The notes: generated from the sequence alone by a model not told the origin. A DNA stretch of 64,000 nucleotides from Pseudomonas sp. P7548 (GCF_013386585.1 NZ_JACARO010000007.1:61432-125431); one strand, 5' to 3'. Positions 50,146 to 60,407 are shown, counted from the stretch's first letter. Translations and numbers: made by a program.

Positions 50146-50832
50146 TCAAATAATCCCGCGTTCGGCCTTGGTCTGCGCCACTTTATCGCGCAGATAAACC
50201 GGTGCCGCCTGGTCGGCCGGGATGGCTTCGCCGCGGTCGAACGCAAAGCGCGCCAGGGCCAGCAAGTCTTCAGCGTGGGGCAGCATCGTGGCGTCCTGGC
50301 CAACCGTTTTAACACCGATGCGCTCGCCATACCCCCAACCGGTGCCAGCACCGAACCAGTCACCGCTGGCATCCTGCGGCAGTGTCGACGCCTCGGGCGC
50401 CTGCACGGCCTCCTCGCCTACCAGGCGCATCTCCCCCGCCGTTTCGCGGTAGCAGCCCCAATAGACTTCGTCCATGCGCGCATCGATTGCCGCTGCCACT
50501 TGCTTGGCGCCGTGTTCACGCAAAGCGCGCTGTGCCAACACCGCCAGGTTGGACACCGGCAACACCGGACGCTCCAGCGCAAACGCCAGGCCCTGCACCA
50601 CACCGATGGCAATGCGCACACCGGTGAACGCGCCCGGGCCACGGCCAAAGGCGATGGCGTCCACGGCTGACAGGGTGGTGCCGGCGTCTTCCAACAGTTG
50701 TTTGATCATCGGCAACAGCTTCTGCGCGTGCAGGCGCGGGATCACCTCGTAGTGGCTCGTGACCTTGCCGTCGTGCAGCAGGGCAACGGAGCAAGCTTCA
50801 GTCGCGGTATCCAGGGCCAACAGGGTGCTCAT
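50146..50832 (-). CDS. tsaB: tRNA t6A37 synthesis protein TsaB
   Basis: Non-catalytic partner of TsaD in threonylcarbamoylation of tRNA adenosine 37, essential in many bacteria. The 228-aa ASKHA-fold protein starts MSTLLALDTATEACSVALL and has IAFGRGPGAFTGVRIAIGV, characteristic of TsaB. Start 50832 is the family N-terminus; the frame is open to 50880. It follows adk, with a terminator between. Confidence 0.95.
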   Translation of the reverse strand: MSTLLALDTATEACSVALLHDGKVTSHYEVIPRLHAQKLLPMIKQLLEDAGTTLSAVDAIAFGRGPGAFTGVRIAIGVVQGLAFALERPVLPVSNLAVLAQRALREHGAKQVAAAIDARMDEVYWGCYRETAGEMRLVGEEAVQAPEASTLPQDASGDWFGAGTGWGYGERIGVKTVGQDATMLPHAEDLLALARFAFDRGEAIPADQAAPVYLRDKVAQTKAERGII

Positions 50833-50876
50833 CGGTGCGGGTGTCCAGGTCGAAAAAAAGTGCGCCAGTATAAACA

Positions 50877-50902
50877 ACAACGGCCCGCAAGCGGGCCGTT
50901 GT
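50877..50902 (-). terminator. Terminator after adk
   Basis: ACAACGGCCCGC / GCGGGCCGTTGT form a 12-bp palindrome (effective loop four bases). The minus-strand tail is TGTTTAT. It lies 21 nt beyond the adk stop. Confidence 0.65.
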
Positions 50903-50922
50903 CTGTGAAGCCGACCGAAGGG

Positions 50923-51825
<903 letters not shown>

Positions 51826-51848
51826 CTATTGAGAACACGCAAGAAACC

Positions 51849-54476
51849 TCAACCGGTGTTGCGCAACCCGGCGGCAATACCCGCCACAGACACCAGCAGC
51901 GCCTGTTCCAGAGGGCTGTCCTGCGCCGCTTCCTTTTGACGTGACCGCGCTAGCAACTCGGCCTGCAGCAGGTGCAAGGGGTCGAGGTAGGTGTTGCGCA
52001 GGCGGATGAACTCCAGGGTGTCTGGGCTATGGGCCAGCAGTTGCGACTGGCCAGTCAGGCCAAGCACCACGCTGCACGCCTGCGACAATAGGTCGCGTAA
52101 GTGCGCACCTAACGGCAGCAAGTCTGGTTGCACCAAACGTTCGTCATAAAGCTGAGCGATGTCGGCGTCGGCCTTGGCCAGCACCATTTCCAGCATGTCG
52201 ATGCGGGTACGGAAGAACGGCCAACGCTCACGCATCTGCTCCAGCAACTCGCCTTCGCCGCGCTCCAGCGCCTTGCTCAGCGCCGCCTCCCAGCCCAGCC
52301 AGGCCGGCAGCATCAGGCGGGTCTGGGTCCAGCCGAAGATCCACGGAATCGCACGCAGGCTTTCAATCCCCCCGGCACGCCGCTTGGCGGGGCGGCTGCC
52401 CAGCGGCAAGCGCCCCAGTTCCTGCTCAGGGGTGGATTGGCGGAAGTACTCGACGAACTGCGGATTTTCCCGCACCACGGCGCGGTAGGCGCTGACCCCA
52501 TCTGCCGCCAATTCATCCATCAAATGGCGCCAGGCCGGCTCCGGAGGAGGCGGTGGCAGCAAGGTGGCTTCCAACACCGCCGCCAGGTACAGGTTGAGGT
52601 TCTGCTCGGCAATGTCCGGCAGGCCGAACTTGAAGCGGATCATCTCGCCCTGCTCGGTGGTGCGGAAACGCCCCGCGACCGAACCCGGTGGCTGCGACAG
52701 GATCGCCGCATGGGCCGGGCCGCCGCCACGGCCAACGGTGCCACCGCGGCCGTGGAACAACAACAGTTCCACCTGTTGCTCACGGCAGATATCCACCAGG
52801 CTCTCCTGCGCGCGGTACTGCGCCCAGGCCGCTGCGGTGGTGCCAGCGTCCTTGGCCGAGTCGGAATAGCCGATCATCACTTCCTGCGGGCCTTGCAAGC
52901 GTGCGCGGTAACCCGGCAATTGCAGCAGCCGCTCCATCACCGGCCCGGCGTTATCCAGGTCGGCCAGGGTTTCGAACAACGGCACCACGCGCATCGGCCG
53001 TTGCACCCCCGACTCTTTAAGCAGCAATTGCACCGCCAATACGTCCGACGCCGCCCCCGCCATGGAGATGACGTACGACCCCAGCGAAGCGGCCGGTGCA
53101 GCGGCAATTTCCTTACAGGTGTTCAAGACTTCAGCCGTGTCTGCCGACGGTTTGAAGTAGCCCGGCAGCAACGGCCGACGATTGGCCAGCTCCTGGGTGA
53201 GGAAGCTGATACGCGCCTCCTCATCCCAGTCTTCATAGCGGCCCAGGCCCAGGTAGTCGGTGATTTCGGTCATGGCCGCGCAATGACGGCTGGAATCCTG
53301 GCGCACATCCAGGCGCACCAGGAACAGGCCAAACGTCACCGCGCGGCGCAGGCAATCGAGCAACGGGCCGTCGGCGATCACGCCCATGCCGCACTCATGC
53401 AGCGATTGGTAGACCAGCTCCAGCGGGTCCAACAGGTCGCGGTTGTTTTGCAGCACATCAGCCGGCGCCACGGTGTTGGAGGTCAACGCGGTGTGCGCCC
53501 ATTGCCGGGTGGCGCGCAGGCGTTCACGCAGCTGCTTGAGCAGCGCGCGATAAGGCTCGACGCTGTCGCCGACCTTGGCTTGCAGGGCCGGGCTGGCCTG
53601 GCGCATCGACAACTCCGAGGCCAGGTGATCGACATCACGCAGGTACAGATCGGCAGCCATCCAGCGCGCCAGCAACAACACCTCGCGGGTGACAGGCGCG
53701 GTGACATTCGGGTTGCCATCACGGTCGCCGCCCATCCACGAGGCAAAGCGGATCGGCGCCGCCTCCAACGGCAAACGCAGGCCCGTCGCGGCGTGCAGCG
53801 CCTGGTCGGCCTTGCGCAGGTAGTTGGGGATGGCGTGCCACAGCGAATGCTCGATCACCGCAAAGCCCCACTTGGCCTCGTCCACCGGGGTGGGCCGAAT
53901 GCGGCGGATTTCTTCGGTGTGCCAGGCTTCGGCAATCAGCCGTTGCAAGCGCTCGCGGATCTGCTTACGCTCGGCCGCGGTGAGGTCGCGATGGTCCTGC
54001 AGCGCCAGTTGCGCGGCGATCGCATCGTATTTCTGGATCAGGGTACGGCGAGCAACTTCGGTGGGGTGAGCGGTGAGCACCAGCTCGATGTCCAGCCGCG
54101 CCAACTGGCGGGCCAGGGATTCGTTGCTGTGGCCTTCGCTCTGCAAACGTGCCAGCAACTCGGGCAACACACGGGACTCAAACGGTGCCGGTTGCGTCTC
54201 ATCTCGCCGGTGAATCAATTGGTACTGCTCGGCAATATTGGCCAGGTTGAGGAACTGGTTGAACGCCCGCGCCACGGGCAGCAGTTCGTCTTCCTGCAAC
54301 TGGTTGAGGCTGGCGCTCAATTCATCGCCAGCACCATGACGGTCGGCCTTGGCGCCTTTGCGAATCTGCTCGATCTTGTCGAGAAACTCATCGCCGTACT
54401 GCTCTCGAATGGTGTTGCCCAACAGCTCACCCAGCAGGTGAACATCCTCACGCAAGCGTGCATCGATATCACTCAT
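51849..54476 (-). CDS. ppc: Phosphoenolpyruvate carboxylase
   Basis: Carboxylates PEP to oxaloacetate to refill the TCA cycle. The 875-aa protein has the catalytic His in [25 protein letters not shown], and the Gly-rich [20 protein letters not shown] loop. It ends AGLRNTG, the conserved C-terminal tetrapeptide. GGAG lies 8 bases before the ATG. About 280 nt of mostly featureless sequence separates it from adk. Confidence 0.98.
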   Translation of the reverse strand: MSDIDARLREDVHLLGELLGNTIREQYGDEFLDKIEQIRKGAKADRHGAGDELSASLNQLQEDELLPVARAFNQFLNLANIAEQYQLIHRRDETQPAPFESRVLPELLARLQSEGHSNESLARQLARLDIELVLTAHPTEVARRTLIQKYDAIAAQLALQDHRDLTAAERKQIRERLQRLIAEAWHTEEIRRIRPTPVDEAKWGFAVIEHSLWHAIPNYLRKADQALHAATGLRLPLEAAPIRFASWMGGDRDGNPNVTAPVTREVLLLARWMAADLYLRDVDHLASELSMRQASPALQAKVGDSVEPYRALLKQLRERLRATRQWAHTALTSNTVAPADVLQNNRDLLDPLELVYQSLHECGMGVIADGPLLDCLRRAVTFGLFLVRLDVRQDSSRHCAAMTEITDYLGLGRYEDWDEEARISFLTQELANRRPLLPGYFKPSADTAEVLNTCKEIAAAPAASLGSYVISMAGAASDVLAVQLLLKESGVQRPMRVVPLFETLADLDNAGPVMERLLQLPGYRARLQGPQEVMIGYSDSAKDAGTTAAAWAQYRAQESLVDICREQQVELLLFHGRGGTVGRGGGPAHAAILSQPPGSVAGRFRTTEQGEMIRFKFGLPDIAEQNLNLYLAAVLEATLLPPPPPEPAWRHLMDELAADGVSAYRAVVRENPQFVEYFRQSTPEQELGRLPLGSRPAKRRAGGIESLRAIPWIFGWTQTRLMLPAWLGWEAALSKALERGEGELLEQMRERWPFFRTRIDMLEMVLAKADADIAQLYDERLVQPDLLPLGAHLRDLLSQACSVVLGLTGQSQLLAHSPDTLEFIRLRNTYLDPLHLLQAELLARSRQKEAAQDSPLEQALLVSVAGIAAGLRNTG

Positions 54477-54661
54477 CAGCCAATCTCCAGCCAGAAATCC
54501 GGGACGCGCAGGGTTTCCAGAGTGCCGCCAGCATCCATTTATGACAAGACTTTAAACCTTGTGGGTTGCAGCTAGTCTCAACACTACGTCGCCTGTGTTT
54601 ATCCACGCGGGCGGCGGGTCACTCATCACCGCCTGCTATCGCGGGCTTTATTGAGGTTGCC

Positions 54662-55006
54662 ATGAAAATTCGAGAATTGGCCCAACAGTGGGAAGAGAAT
54701 GCCAAGGGTCGCCTGACCAAGACTGAATACGCGATCCACCTGGACGTGGAATCTGCCGCACGCCTGGCGGCGATCGCCGAAATGTACCCCAAGCGCCGCA
54801 CCGAAGAGCTGCTCGGCGAGCTGATCGGCGCCGCCCTGGAAGAGCTGGAAGCGAGCTTTCCCTACATCAAGGGGCAACAGGTGATTGCCACCGATGAAGA
54901 GGGCGATCCGCTGTACGAAGACGTCGGCCCTACGCCGCGCTTTCTCACCTTGTCACGGCGCTATCTACATGATTTGTCAGCCAGTGCTGACGAGAAGAAG
55001 CACTGA
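54662..55006 (+). CDS. Conserved protein, function unknown (divergent to ppc)
   Basis: 114-aa soluble protein, MKIRELAQQWEENAKGRLTK at the N-terminus and a predicted helical middle (RRTEELLGELIGAALEELEA). The composition and AARLAAIAEMYPKRR segment recall ribbon-helix-helix-like proteins, but I cannot assign a domain. Start 54662 has GAGG 5 bases upstream. Confidence 0.8.
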   Translation: MKIRELAQQWEENAKGRLTKTEYAIHLDVESAARLAAIAEMYPKRRTEELLGELIGAALEELEASFPYIKGQQVIATDEEGDPLYEDVGPTPRFLTLSRRYLHDLSASADEKKH

Positions 55007-55148
55007 TAAACATCCGCTGAATCCCACCTGACCCGCGTATTCCGGGCCTCACAGAGGCTCGGTGTACCGCTGCGCGCCTTGAAAGTTCCAACTTTTATAC
55101 GCTGACCAAACAGTCAGATATTTTTTTAGGCAAATCGCCATCTTCTCT

Positions 55149-55176
55149 GAACTATTCAAAAAAGCCTTCGGTCACA
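55149..55176 (+). promoter_or_regulatory. Possible AlgU (extracytoplasmic sigma) promoter
   Basis: GAACTA, 17 nt, TCACA, against the AlgU consensus GAACTT-N16/17-TCTGA. It would serve the DUF4398-lptF pair, whose P. aeruginosa counterpart is AlgU-dependent to my knowledge. The -10 match is poor. Confidence 0.3.
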
Positions 55177-55289
55177 CCGAGTAAGCCATCACTTGGAACA
55201 GCCGTTTGAAAGGCGCCACGCGCATCACTGCCGGGCCCTCGGCCGCTGACCACCTGAGATGGATGTTGATGTTTTTCAGGAGTTATCCA

Positions 55290-55715
55290 ATGGAGTTGAA
55301 GACGATGAAGACCAGCACTGCCAAATCCTCGTTTAACCACCTGCGCGGGCTCAAATTGGCCGCGCTGGCAATCGGCACCAGCTTCGTTCTGGCGGGCTGC
55401 GCCGGTAACCCGCCGACCGAGCAATACGCGGTCACCCAATCGGCGGTCAACAGCGCCGTCAGCGCCGGCGGTACCGAATACGCCGCCGTGGAAATGAAGT
55501 CGGCCCAGGACAAGCTCAAGCAAGCCGAAATCGCCATGCACGACAAGAACTATGACGAAGCCCGTCGCCTGGCCGAACAAGCCGAATGGGACGCTCGCGT
55601 CGCCGAACGCAAGTCCCAGGCCGCCAAGGCTGAACAGGCTGTGAAGGACTCCCAGAAAGCTGTTCAGGAGCTGCGTCAGGAAGGCATGCGCCCGGCTGTT
55701 ATCCCGCAGCAATAA
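55290..55715 (+). CDS. DUF4398 lipoprotein
   Basis: 141-aa predicted lipoprotein. A long signal region (residues 1-34) ends in FVLAGC (lipobox LAGC). The mature part is a helical, Ala/Lys/Glu-rich DUF4398 domain (AAVEMKSAQDKLKQAEIAMH ... ARRLAEQAEWDARVAERKS), likely coiled coil. Start 55290 has AGGAG 7 bases upstream; ATG 55305 is possible. It lies 55 nt before lptF and is almost certainly in one operon. Confidence 0.88.
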   Translation: MELKTMKTSTAKSSFNHLRGLKLAALAIGTSFVLAGCAGNPPTEQYAVTQSAVNSAVSAGGTEYAAVEMKSAQDKLKQAEIAMHDKNYDEARRLAEQAEWDARVAERKSQAAKAEQAVKDSQKAVQELRQEGMRPAVIPQQ

Positions 55716-55770
55716 GCCGCCGCCCCTGATTGCATTGCACCCGATATCGAATTGAAAGGACGACACGACT

Positions 55771-56556
55771 ATGCGTAAACAATTGATGATCCCTGCCCTG
55801 CTGGCGATGAGCGTTGCCCTGGCGGCGTGCTCCACCCCGCCGAACGCGAACCTGGAAAACGCACGGACCAACTTCTCGTCCCTGCAGACCAACCCGCAGG
55901 CCACCAAGCTCGCGGCGCTGGAAACCAAGGACGCCAGCGAATGGCTGGACAAGGCTGACAAAGCCTACCGCGACAACGAAGACCAGAAGAAAGTCGACCA
56001 ACTGGCCTACCTGACCAACCAGCGCGTTGAAGTGGCCAAAGACACCATCGTGCTGCGCGAATCCGAAGCCAAGTTGAAAAACGCCGGTGACGAACGTGCC
56101 CGCGCCCTGCTGCAAGCCCGTGACGCGCAGATCAAGCAACTGCAAGACAGCTTGAATGCCAAGCAGACCGATCGCGGTACGCTGGTGACCTTTGGTGACG
56201 TGCTGTTTGCCACCAACAAGTCCGACCTCAAGTCCAGCGGCCTGGTGAACATCACCAAGCTGGCGCAGTTCCTGCGCGACAACCCGGACCGTAAAGTGAT
56301 CGTCGAAGGCTACACCGACAGCACCGGTTCCGATGCGTACAACCAGAGCCTGTCGGAGCGCCGCGCGGCATCCGTGCAACGTGCACTGGCGCAACAAGGT
56401 GTGGATATCTCGCGCATCGTGACCCAGGGTTATGGCAAGGAATACCCGGTTGCCGACAACGGCAGCGTATCGGGCCGCGCCATGAACCGCCGTGTGGAAG
56501 TGACCATTTCCAACGACAACCAGCCGGTCAAGCCACGGTCTTCCGTCGCTTACTGA
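55771..56556 (+). CDS. lptF: OmpA-family lipoprotein LptF
   Basis: Outer-membrane lipoprotein (lipotoxin F in P. aeruginosa, same 261-aa length). Signal MRKQLMIPALLAMSVALAAC with lipobox LAAC. A DUF4398-like helical region (about 25-135) follows, then a C-terminal OmpA peptidoglycan-binding domain (about 140-250) with GYTDSTGSDAYNQSLSERRA. The upstream lipoprotein has the same helical domain without OmpA, so the two may interact. Linked to envelope stress and epithelial adhesion in P. aeruginosa. Confidence 0.9.
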   Translation: MRKQLMIPALLAMSVALAACSTPPNANLENARTNFSSLQTNPQATKLAALETKDASEWLDKADKAYRDNEDQKKVDQLAYLTNQRVEVAKDTIVLRESEAKLKNAGDERARALLQARDAQIKQLQDSLNAKQTDRGTLVTFGDVLFATNKSDLKSSGLVNITKLAQFLRDNPDRKVIVEGYTDSTGSDAYNQSLSERRAASVQRALAQQGVDISRIVTQGYGKEYPVADNGSVSGRAMNRRVEVTISNDNQPVKPRSSVAY

Positions 56557-56570
56557 GTCGTCCCGGCGCT

Positions 56571-56600
56571 AAAAAAACCCACCTTATGGTGGGTTTTTTT
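56571..56600. terminator. Bidirectional terminator
   Basis: AAAAAAACCCACC, loop TTAT, GGTGGGTTTTTTT: a perfect 13-bp stem with T-runs on both strands. It serves lptF and the convergent small gene. Confidence 0.9.
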
Positions 56601-56603
56601 TGG

Positions 56604-56789
56604 CTAGCCAAAGGTGATGGGAACGTCCGCCTCGTCCGGCAGTTCGATTGCCTTCACGCCATAGGCATTGTCCGAGAGTTTCTCCAACAGCTCACTGAGC
56701 GCATCGGCTTGTGCATCCTCACGCTCCAGCGCCTCCTGCCCCCTGGCCATATCCAGCATGTTGCGTATCGCGCCAATGGTTATCGCCAC
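56604..56789 (-). CDS. Small conserved protein, function unknown
   Basis: 61-aa protein starting at GTG 56789 with GGAAGGGACG just upstream. The sequence is helical and acidic (LDMARGQEALEREDAQADAL, ELLEKLSDNAYGVKAIELP). No domain is recognised. The good ribosome site and shared terminator support a real gene. Confidence 0.65.
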   Translation of the reverse strand: MAITIGAIRNMLDMARGQEALEREDAQADALSELLEKLSDNAYGVKAIELPDEADVPITFG

Positions 56790-56873
56790 CGTCCCTTCCC
56801 CCGTTCTGCAAAAGTTACCAGGGGATCTGTGGCGTCTTGCGCAATACGGTTCCAGATATTTCCAAAATCGGCG

Positions 56874-57200
56874 TTATTGCTCCAGCTGTGGCGTCTCCTG
56901 GCCCATGCAACGCACCGCTTGCTTCTTGTTGTTCACCAGCACGCCGCTGAGGCCTTTTTGCTCGGTGTCGAACATCACCAGCACGCCATCGACGCACTGC
57001 GCCACTTGTGCGGCCGGGGTCAGGGAAATCTTGTAGTCCTCGCCGGGGATGGTCTTGAGCAGGGTGAAGTCGCTGAGCAGCAACGCGTCTTCCGGCTTGG
57101 CGAAGTGCAGGTAACCGTAGTACCACAGGCAACCGACTGTGCCGATGATGGTGCCGATACCGGTGAGGATCAGCGGGATCATATTGCGTTCTTCGCTCAT
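56874..57200 (-). CDS. Small membrane-anchored protein, function unknown
   Basis: 108-aa protein with one N-terminal membrane helix (IPLILTGIGTIIGTVGCLWYY) and a small soluble domain containing two Cys (QCVDG and RCMGQ) that could pair. It overlaps the hydrolase stop by 4 nt (ATGA), so the two are coupled. Confidence 0.78.
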   Translation of the reverse strand: MSEERNMIPLILTGIGTIIGTVGCLWYYGYLHFAKPEDALLLSDFTLLKTIPGEDYKISLTPAAQVAQCVDGVLVMFDTEQKGLSGVLVNNKKQAVRCMGQETPQLEQ

Positions 57201-58102
57201 TGCGGGCTCTCTGATGAATCAATGTTAGGAAGGGGGTAATTCGGAATCTCGCCCAGGCGGCGCAGGCCGTTGAAGTGCTGTGGGTCGTCCAGATAACGCA
57301 GCATCACGGTTTGCCAGGTCTTGTCGGCAAAGGTCTGCACATGCCCGCCCCGGGTCAGTTGCAGCACCCTGGGTGGTGGCGCGGCCTGGTACAGGCGGAT
57401 GCCGTTGGACAGCGGCACGATCGGATCATCCAGGCTGTGGAACAGCAACTTCGGCACACCGGTCAGCTGCGGCATGGCGTTGATCGCACTGTCGGCGTCC
57501 GGCACCAGCCAGGACAAGGGCACCTGGAAAGGCCATGTTAACCACGAGGTGCTGAGGGCGAATTGTCCTACGTCACGATAACTGGCCGGCACGCCGTCCA
57601 GTACCAAGGCCTTTATCCGGGGCTGGCGCTCGGGGTGGGCCGCCAGGTAATGCACCGCCAGCGCACCGCCCAGGCTCTGGCCCAGTACGATCACCGGCTG
57701 GCCTTGGGTTTCAGGCGCCTTGTCGAGCCAGTTGAACGCCGCATCGATGTCCTGGTAGATCGCTGGCAATGACGGCTTGCCTTCGGACAGGCCATAACCA
57801 CGATAGTCCAGCAGCAGCACCTGATAGCCCTGCTCCGGCAACCACCAGCTCCCCCCCAAGTGCCAGGCCAGGTTGCCGCCGTTGCCATGCAGGTGCAGCA
57901 CCGTGCCCTTGAGCGGCACGCCGGGCTTGGCCGGTAGCCACCAGGCGTGCAGCTTCACGCCGTCGGCGGTGACCACAGTGACGTCGCGGTAGGCCAAGTG
58001 GGCTTTTTCCGGCGTGAACGGCAGGCCGGGTTCGGGGTAGAACAGCAGGGAGCTGCAGCCGTTCAAAGTGAGTAGCAGGCATAGAATGCCGAGGATTCTC
58101 AT
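57197..58102 (-). CDS. Alpha/beta-hydrolase lipoprotein
   Basis: 301-aa predicted membrane-anchored hydrolase. The signal MRILGILCLLLTLNGC has lipobox LNGC. The fold shows HLHGNGGNLAWH (oxyanion loop), LLDYRGYGLSEG and the nucleophile elbow VLGQSLGGALA. A downstream Asp (SLDDPIVPL) and His (RGGHVQTF) complete a Ser-Asp-His triad. Substrate unknown; relatives resemble the BEM46/YfhR group. GAGG precedes the ATG. Confidence 0.88.
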   Translation of the reverse strand: MRILGILCLLLTLNGCSSLLFYPEPGLPFTPEKAHLAYRDVTVVTADGVKLHAWWLPAKPGVPLKGTVLHLHGNGGNLAWHLGGSWWLPEQGYQVLLLDYRGYGLSEGKPSLPAIYQDIDAAFNWLDKAPETQGQPVIVLGQSLGGALAVHYLAAHPERQPRIKALVLDGVPASYRDVGQFALSTSWLTWPFQVPLSWLVPDADSAINAMPQLTGVPKLLFHSLDDPIVPLSNGIRLYQAAPPPRVLQLTRGGHVQTFADKTWQTVMLRYLDDPQHFNGLRRLGEIPNYPLPNIDSSESPQ

Positions 58103-58140
58103 CCGTTGAAACCTCGTAATTGAGAGCGCAGAAGGTCACC

Positions 58141-58396
58141 TGTAGGCGCCGGCTTGCTGGCGATAACGGTGTATCAGTCGCCGTTGCTTTAGCTGAAAGA
58201 CCGCTTTCGCAGGCAAGCCAGCTCCCACATTTTTGAACCGGTTTCGTCAGCCTGAACCAGCAAAACCCACATTTTGGTTCGGTTTCGTCGGCCACAACCA
58301 CTAACCCTGTAGGCGCCGGCTTGCCGACGATGGCGTTTTTTCAGCTAAAACACGGGTGGCTGATGCACCGCTATCGCCGGCAAGCCGGCTCCTACA
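58141..58396. repeat. Compound REP cluster
   Basis: Four REP arms lie in the 310-nt gap between two minus-strand genes: 58141-58164 (TGTAGGCGCCGGC type), 58207-58229 (GTGGGAGCTGGC type, inverted), 58308-58331 (TGTAGGCGCC type) and 58373-58396 (inverted). The first pair combines two different types. Between them, CCCACATTTT...GGTTTCGTC is repeated at 58224-58248 and 58266-58289. Nothing else is seen in this gap. Confidence 0.8.
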
Positions 58397-58412
58397 GGGT
58401 GATGGGGTGCCG

Positions 58413-59690
58413 TCAGAGGATATTGGAGTAGTCCGCCTCGATCCGGTCCAGGCTCAAGTGGTTGAGGAAGTTGGAGAAACACATCCAGGCCGCCAGTGCA
58501 TTCATGTCGCGGAATTGTTCCGGCAGGTACTTAGGCGGCACCACCAGGCCTTCATCCACCAATTGGCGCAGGGTGCGCATGTCTTCCAAAGTGGTCTTGC
58601 CGCAGAACAGCAGCGGCACTTGCTCCAACTTGCCTTTGCGCACGGCCAGCTGGATGTAGTTGTAGACCATGATAAAGCCCTTGAGGTAGGACAAATCCTT
58701 GGTAAACGGCAGACCGGTCGGCACCGAGCCACGGAAGACGCGACTGGCGTTGCCGTAGCTTTCGGCCATTTCAAAGCCTTGCTCGCGGAAGAATTCGAAC
58801 ACCTGCAGGAAGTCGGCGCCCTCCTCCACCATATGGATGGCGCGGGTGCGGTTGGTGAGTTTGCGCAGGCGACTCGGGTAGGAGGCGAACGTGATGATCT
58901 CCATCAGGATCGCCAGGCCTTCCTGGGTCACGGTGGACGACGGCGGGCCCTTGGACAGAAAGGTGCAGATCGGCTGGTTCTGGCCGTTGAGGGTGGTGCC
59001 GACGTGCACCAGGCCTTCATGCACTTCCAGGGCGCGCACATCGCGGTCATTGAACATCGCGTCGGCGCGAATCTTGATGTAGTCGGCACCCGCCGCAGCG
59101 TCGGCGACGATACCGTCGGACTCGAACACGCGGATGGTCTCTTCGGCTTCGCCGAACACCTTGTTCAGGCGGGTTTGCAACAAGCTGACGGCGTCCTTGG
59201 CGGTGAGGGTCTTGGCCTCATCCTTCAAGTCGCCGCGGCCGTCGATGTTGTTGAGGTAGTCGGAGAGCATCAGGCCCAGGTCGGCCAGCGTCGGGTCGCC
59301 GGCGTGAAACGCATCGGACGCGGCGCCGTACAGCTCCTGGGAAATCAGCCCGAAGTCCTCGGTGCCGCGCGCTTCGAGCATGCGCACCACCATGCGATAT
59401 TCCTTGCACATGCGGCGCATGATCTGCCCTACCGGGCTGAACTGGCCGAGGCGACGGGTGATGTCGCGCTCGATGTTCTGGAACTCCAGCTTTACCGCGC
59501 TGGAATCGAACGACAGCGGCCGGTTCAGGTAGTAATCACGGTCTACGGCAGGCATGGCCTTGCCCTTGGCCTTGAGGAAACCCTGGCGAATGTTCTCGTC
59601 CCACTTCACGGCGTCGAGGACGCGAATCGGTGTTTGCGCCAGCACAATGCGATCAGACAAGGTGCGTATCGTCTGCTGGTAATCGTCCAC
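58413..59690 (-). CDS. DUF1704 protein, probable zinc metallopeptidase (MATCAP-like)
   Basis: Called flavohemoglobin expression-modulating QEGLA-motif protein in databases. The 425-aa protein holds HEGLVH (His224, Glu225, His229: HExxxH) and TQEGLA with Glu257. These correspond to the zinc ligands, catalytic Glu and TEEGLA motif of the eukaryotic MATCAP tyrosine carboxypeptidases in the same Pfam family, so a metallopeptidase activity is likely (inference). No signal peptide. Start is GTG 59690 with AGAGGAAG upstream. It lies 21 nt after the lipoprotein gene on the same strand. Confidence 0.85.
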   Translation of the reverse strand: MDDYQQTIRTLSDRIVLAQTPIRVLDAVKWDENIRQGFLKAKGKAMPAVDRDYYLNRPLSFDSSAVKLEFQNIERDITRRLGQFSPVGQIMRRMCKEYRMVVRMLEARGTEDFGLISQELYGAASDAFHAGDPTLADLGLMLSDYLNNIDGRGDLKDEAKTLTAKDAVSLLQTRLNKVFGEAEETIRVFESDGIVADAAAGADYIKIRADAMFNDRDVRALEVHEGLVHVGTTLNGQNQPICTFLSKGPPSSTVTQEGLAILMEIITFASYPSRLRKLTNRTRAIHMVEEGADFLQVFEFFREQGFEMAESYGNASRVFRGSVPTGLPFTKDLSYLKGFIMVYNYIQLAVRKGKLEQVPLLFCGKTTLEDMRTLRQLVDEGLVVPPKYLPEQFRDMNALAAWMCFSNFLNHLSLDRIEADYSNIL

Positions 59691-59711
59691 CCGTTGCTTC
59701 CTCTTTAAACG

Positions 59712-60260
59712 TTATTTGCCCGAGCGCTGGTAGCGCACGGCTTCAACGAACACATCGGCATTGGCCGGGTCATCCAGGTAGGCAAACACCTGGTCCATGG
59801 GGCTGTCGACCACGACACCGGCACCTTCGACGGTGTCCACGGTGGCGCCATGCAAGGCCTTCTGGCCGATGGCCTGGTGGATCTGCTCCAGGTCCAGGTT
59901 GTAGACCACTAATTCGTGTTTTTCGTCGAATTCGAAGCCGGCCAGGATGTAATGCCCACCGAGTTTTGCCGGCAACGCTGCCGACAAATACCAGCGGCTG
60001 CCGTGGCGCGACACGGTAAACAGGTACTCATCGCGCTGGCCCGGTTTGCCTGTAGGGTAGCTCACGGCTTTGTAACGGTGATCACCGGCGGCGGTAATGT
60101 GCAGGTTGAGCGGTTCGCCCCAGGCGTTTTTGCTGGCCCACTGGCCGATCAGCCCGGACGGCGCGGCTTCGTGGGCCGGCAGCGGGTCCTTGAAGGTCAC
60201 CAGGCAACCGCTCAGTAGCAGGAACGATAAGGCGATTACCGCGACGCGCCAGGTTTTCAT
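59712..60260 (-). CDS. Predicted lipoprotein, function unknown
   Basis: 182-aa protein with signal MKTWRVAVIALSFLLLSGC (lipobox LSGC). The mature beta-rich domain contains GLIGQWASKNAWGEPLNLHI and later DEYLFTVSRHGSRWYLSAAL. Start 60260 has GGAG 6 bases upstream; the open frame to 60389 runs through a REP element and is not coding. No family function known to me. Confidence 0.82.
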   Translation of the reverse strand: MKTWRVAVIALSFLLLSGCLVTFKDPLPAHEAAPSGLIGQWASKNAWGEPLNLHITAAGDHRYKAVSYPTGKPGQRDEYLFTVSRHGSRWYLSAALPAKLGGHYILAGFEFDEKHELVVYNLDLEQIHQAIGQKALHGATVDTVEGAGVVVDSPMDQVFAYLDDPANADVFVEAVRYQRSGK

Positions 60261-60297
60261 CAAGTACTCCACGGGTGGTATAGGGTGAACCGCTTTA

Positions 60298-60386
60298 TGT
60301 GGGAGCGGGCTTGCTCGCGAAAGCAGTGGTTCAGCCAAACATGTATCGACTAACACTGCGCATTCGCGAGCAAGCCCGCTCCCACA
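60298..60386. repeat. Paired REP palindrome (GTGGGAGCGGGC type)
   Basis: TGTGGGAGCGGGCTTGCTCG and inverted copy, spacer about 40 nt, just upstream of the lipoprotein gene. Confidence 0.85.
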
Positions 60387-60407
60387 CAAAGCAAATCCCG
60401 TCTTCGT

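Noticed and set aside
52128..54575. 815-aa plus-strand open frame opposite ppc
   Set aside because: Antisense shadow; ppc is complete with catalytic His and C-terminal RNTG.
58141..58396. Repeat cluster considered as a CRISPR array
   Set aside because: Arms are inverted and imperfect, spacing is irregular, and no cas genes are present; they are REP elements.
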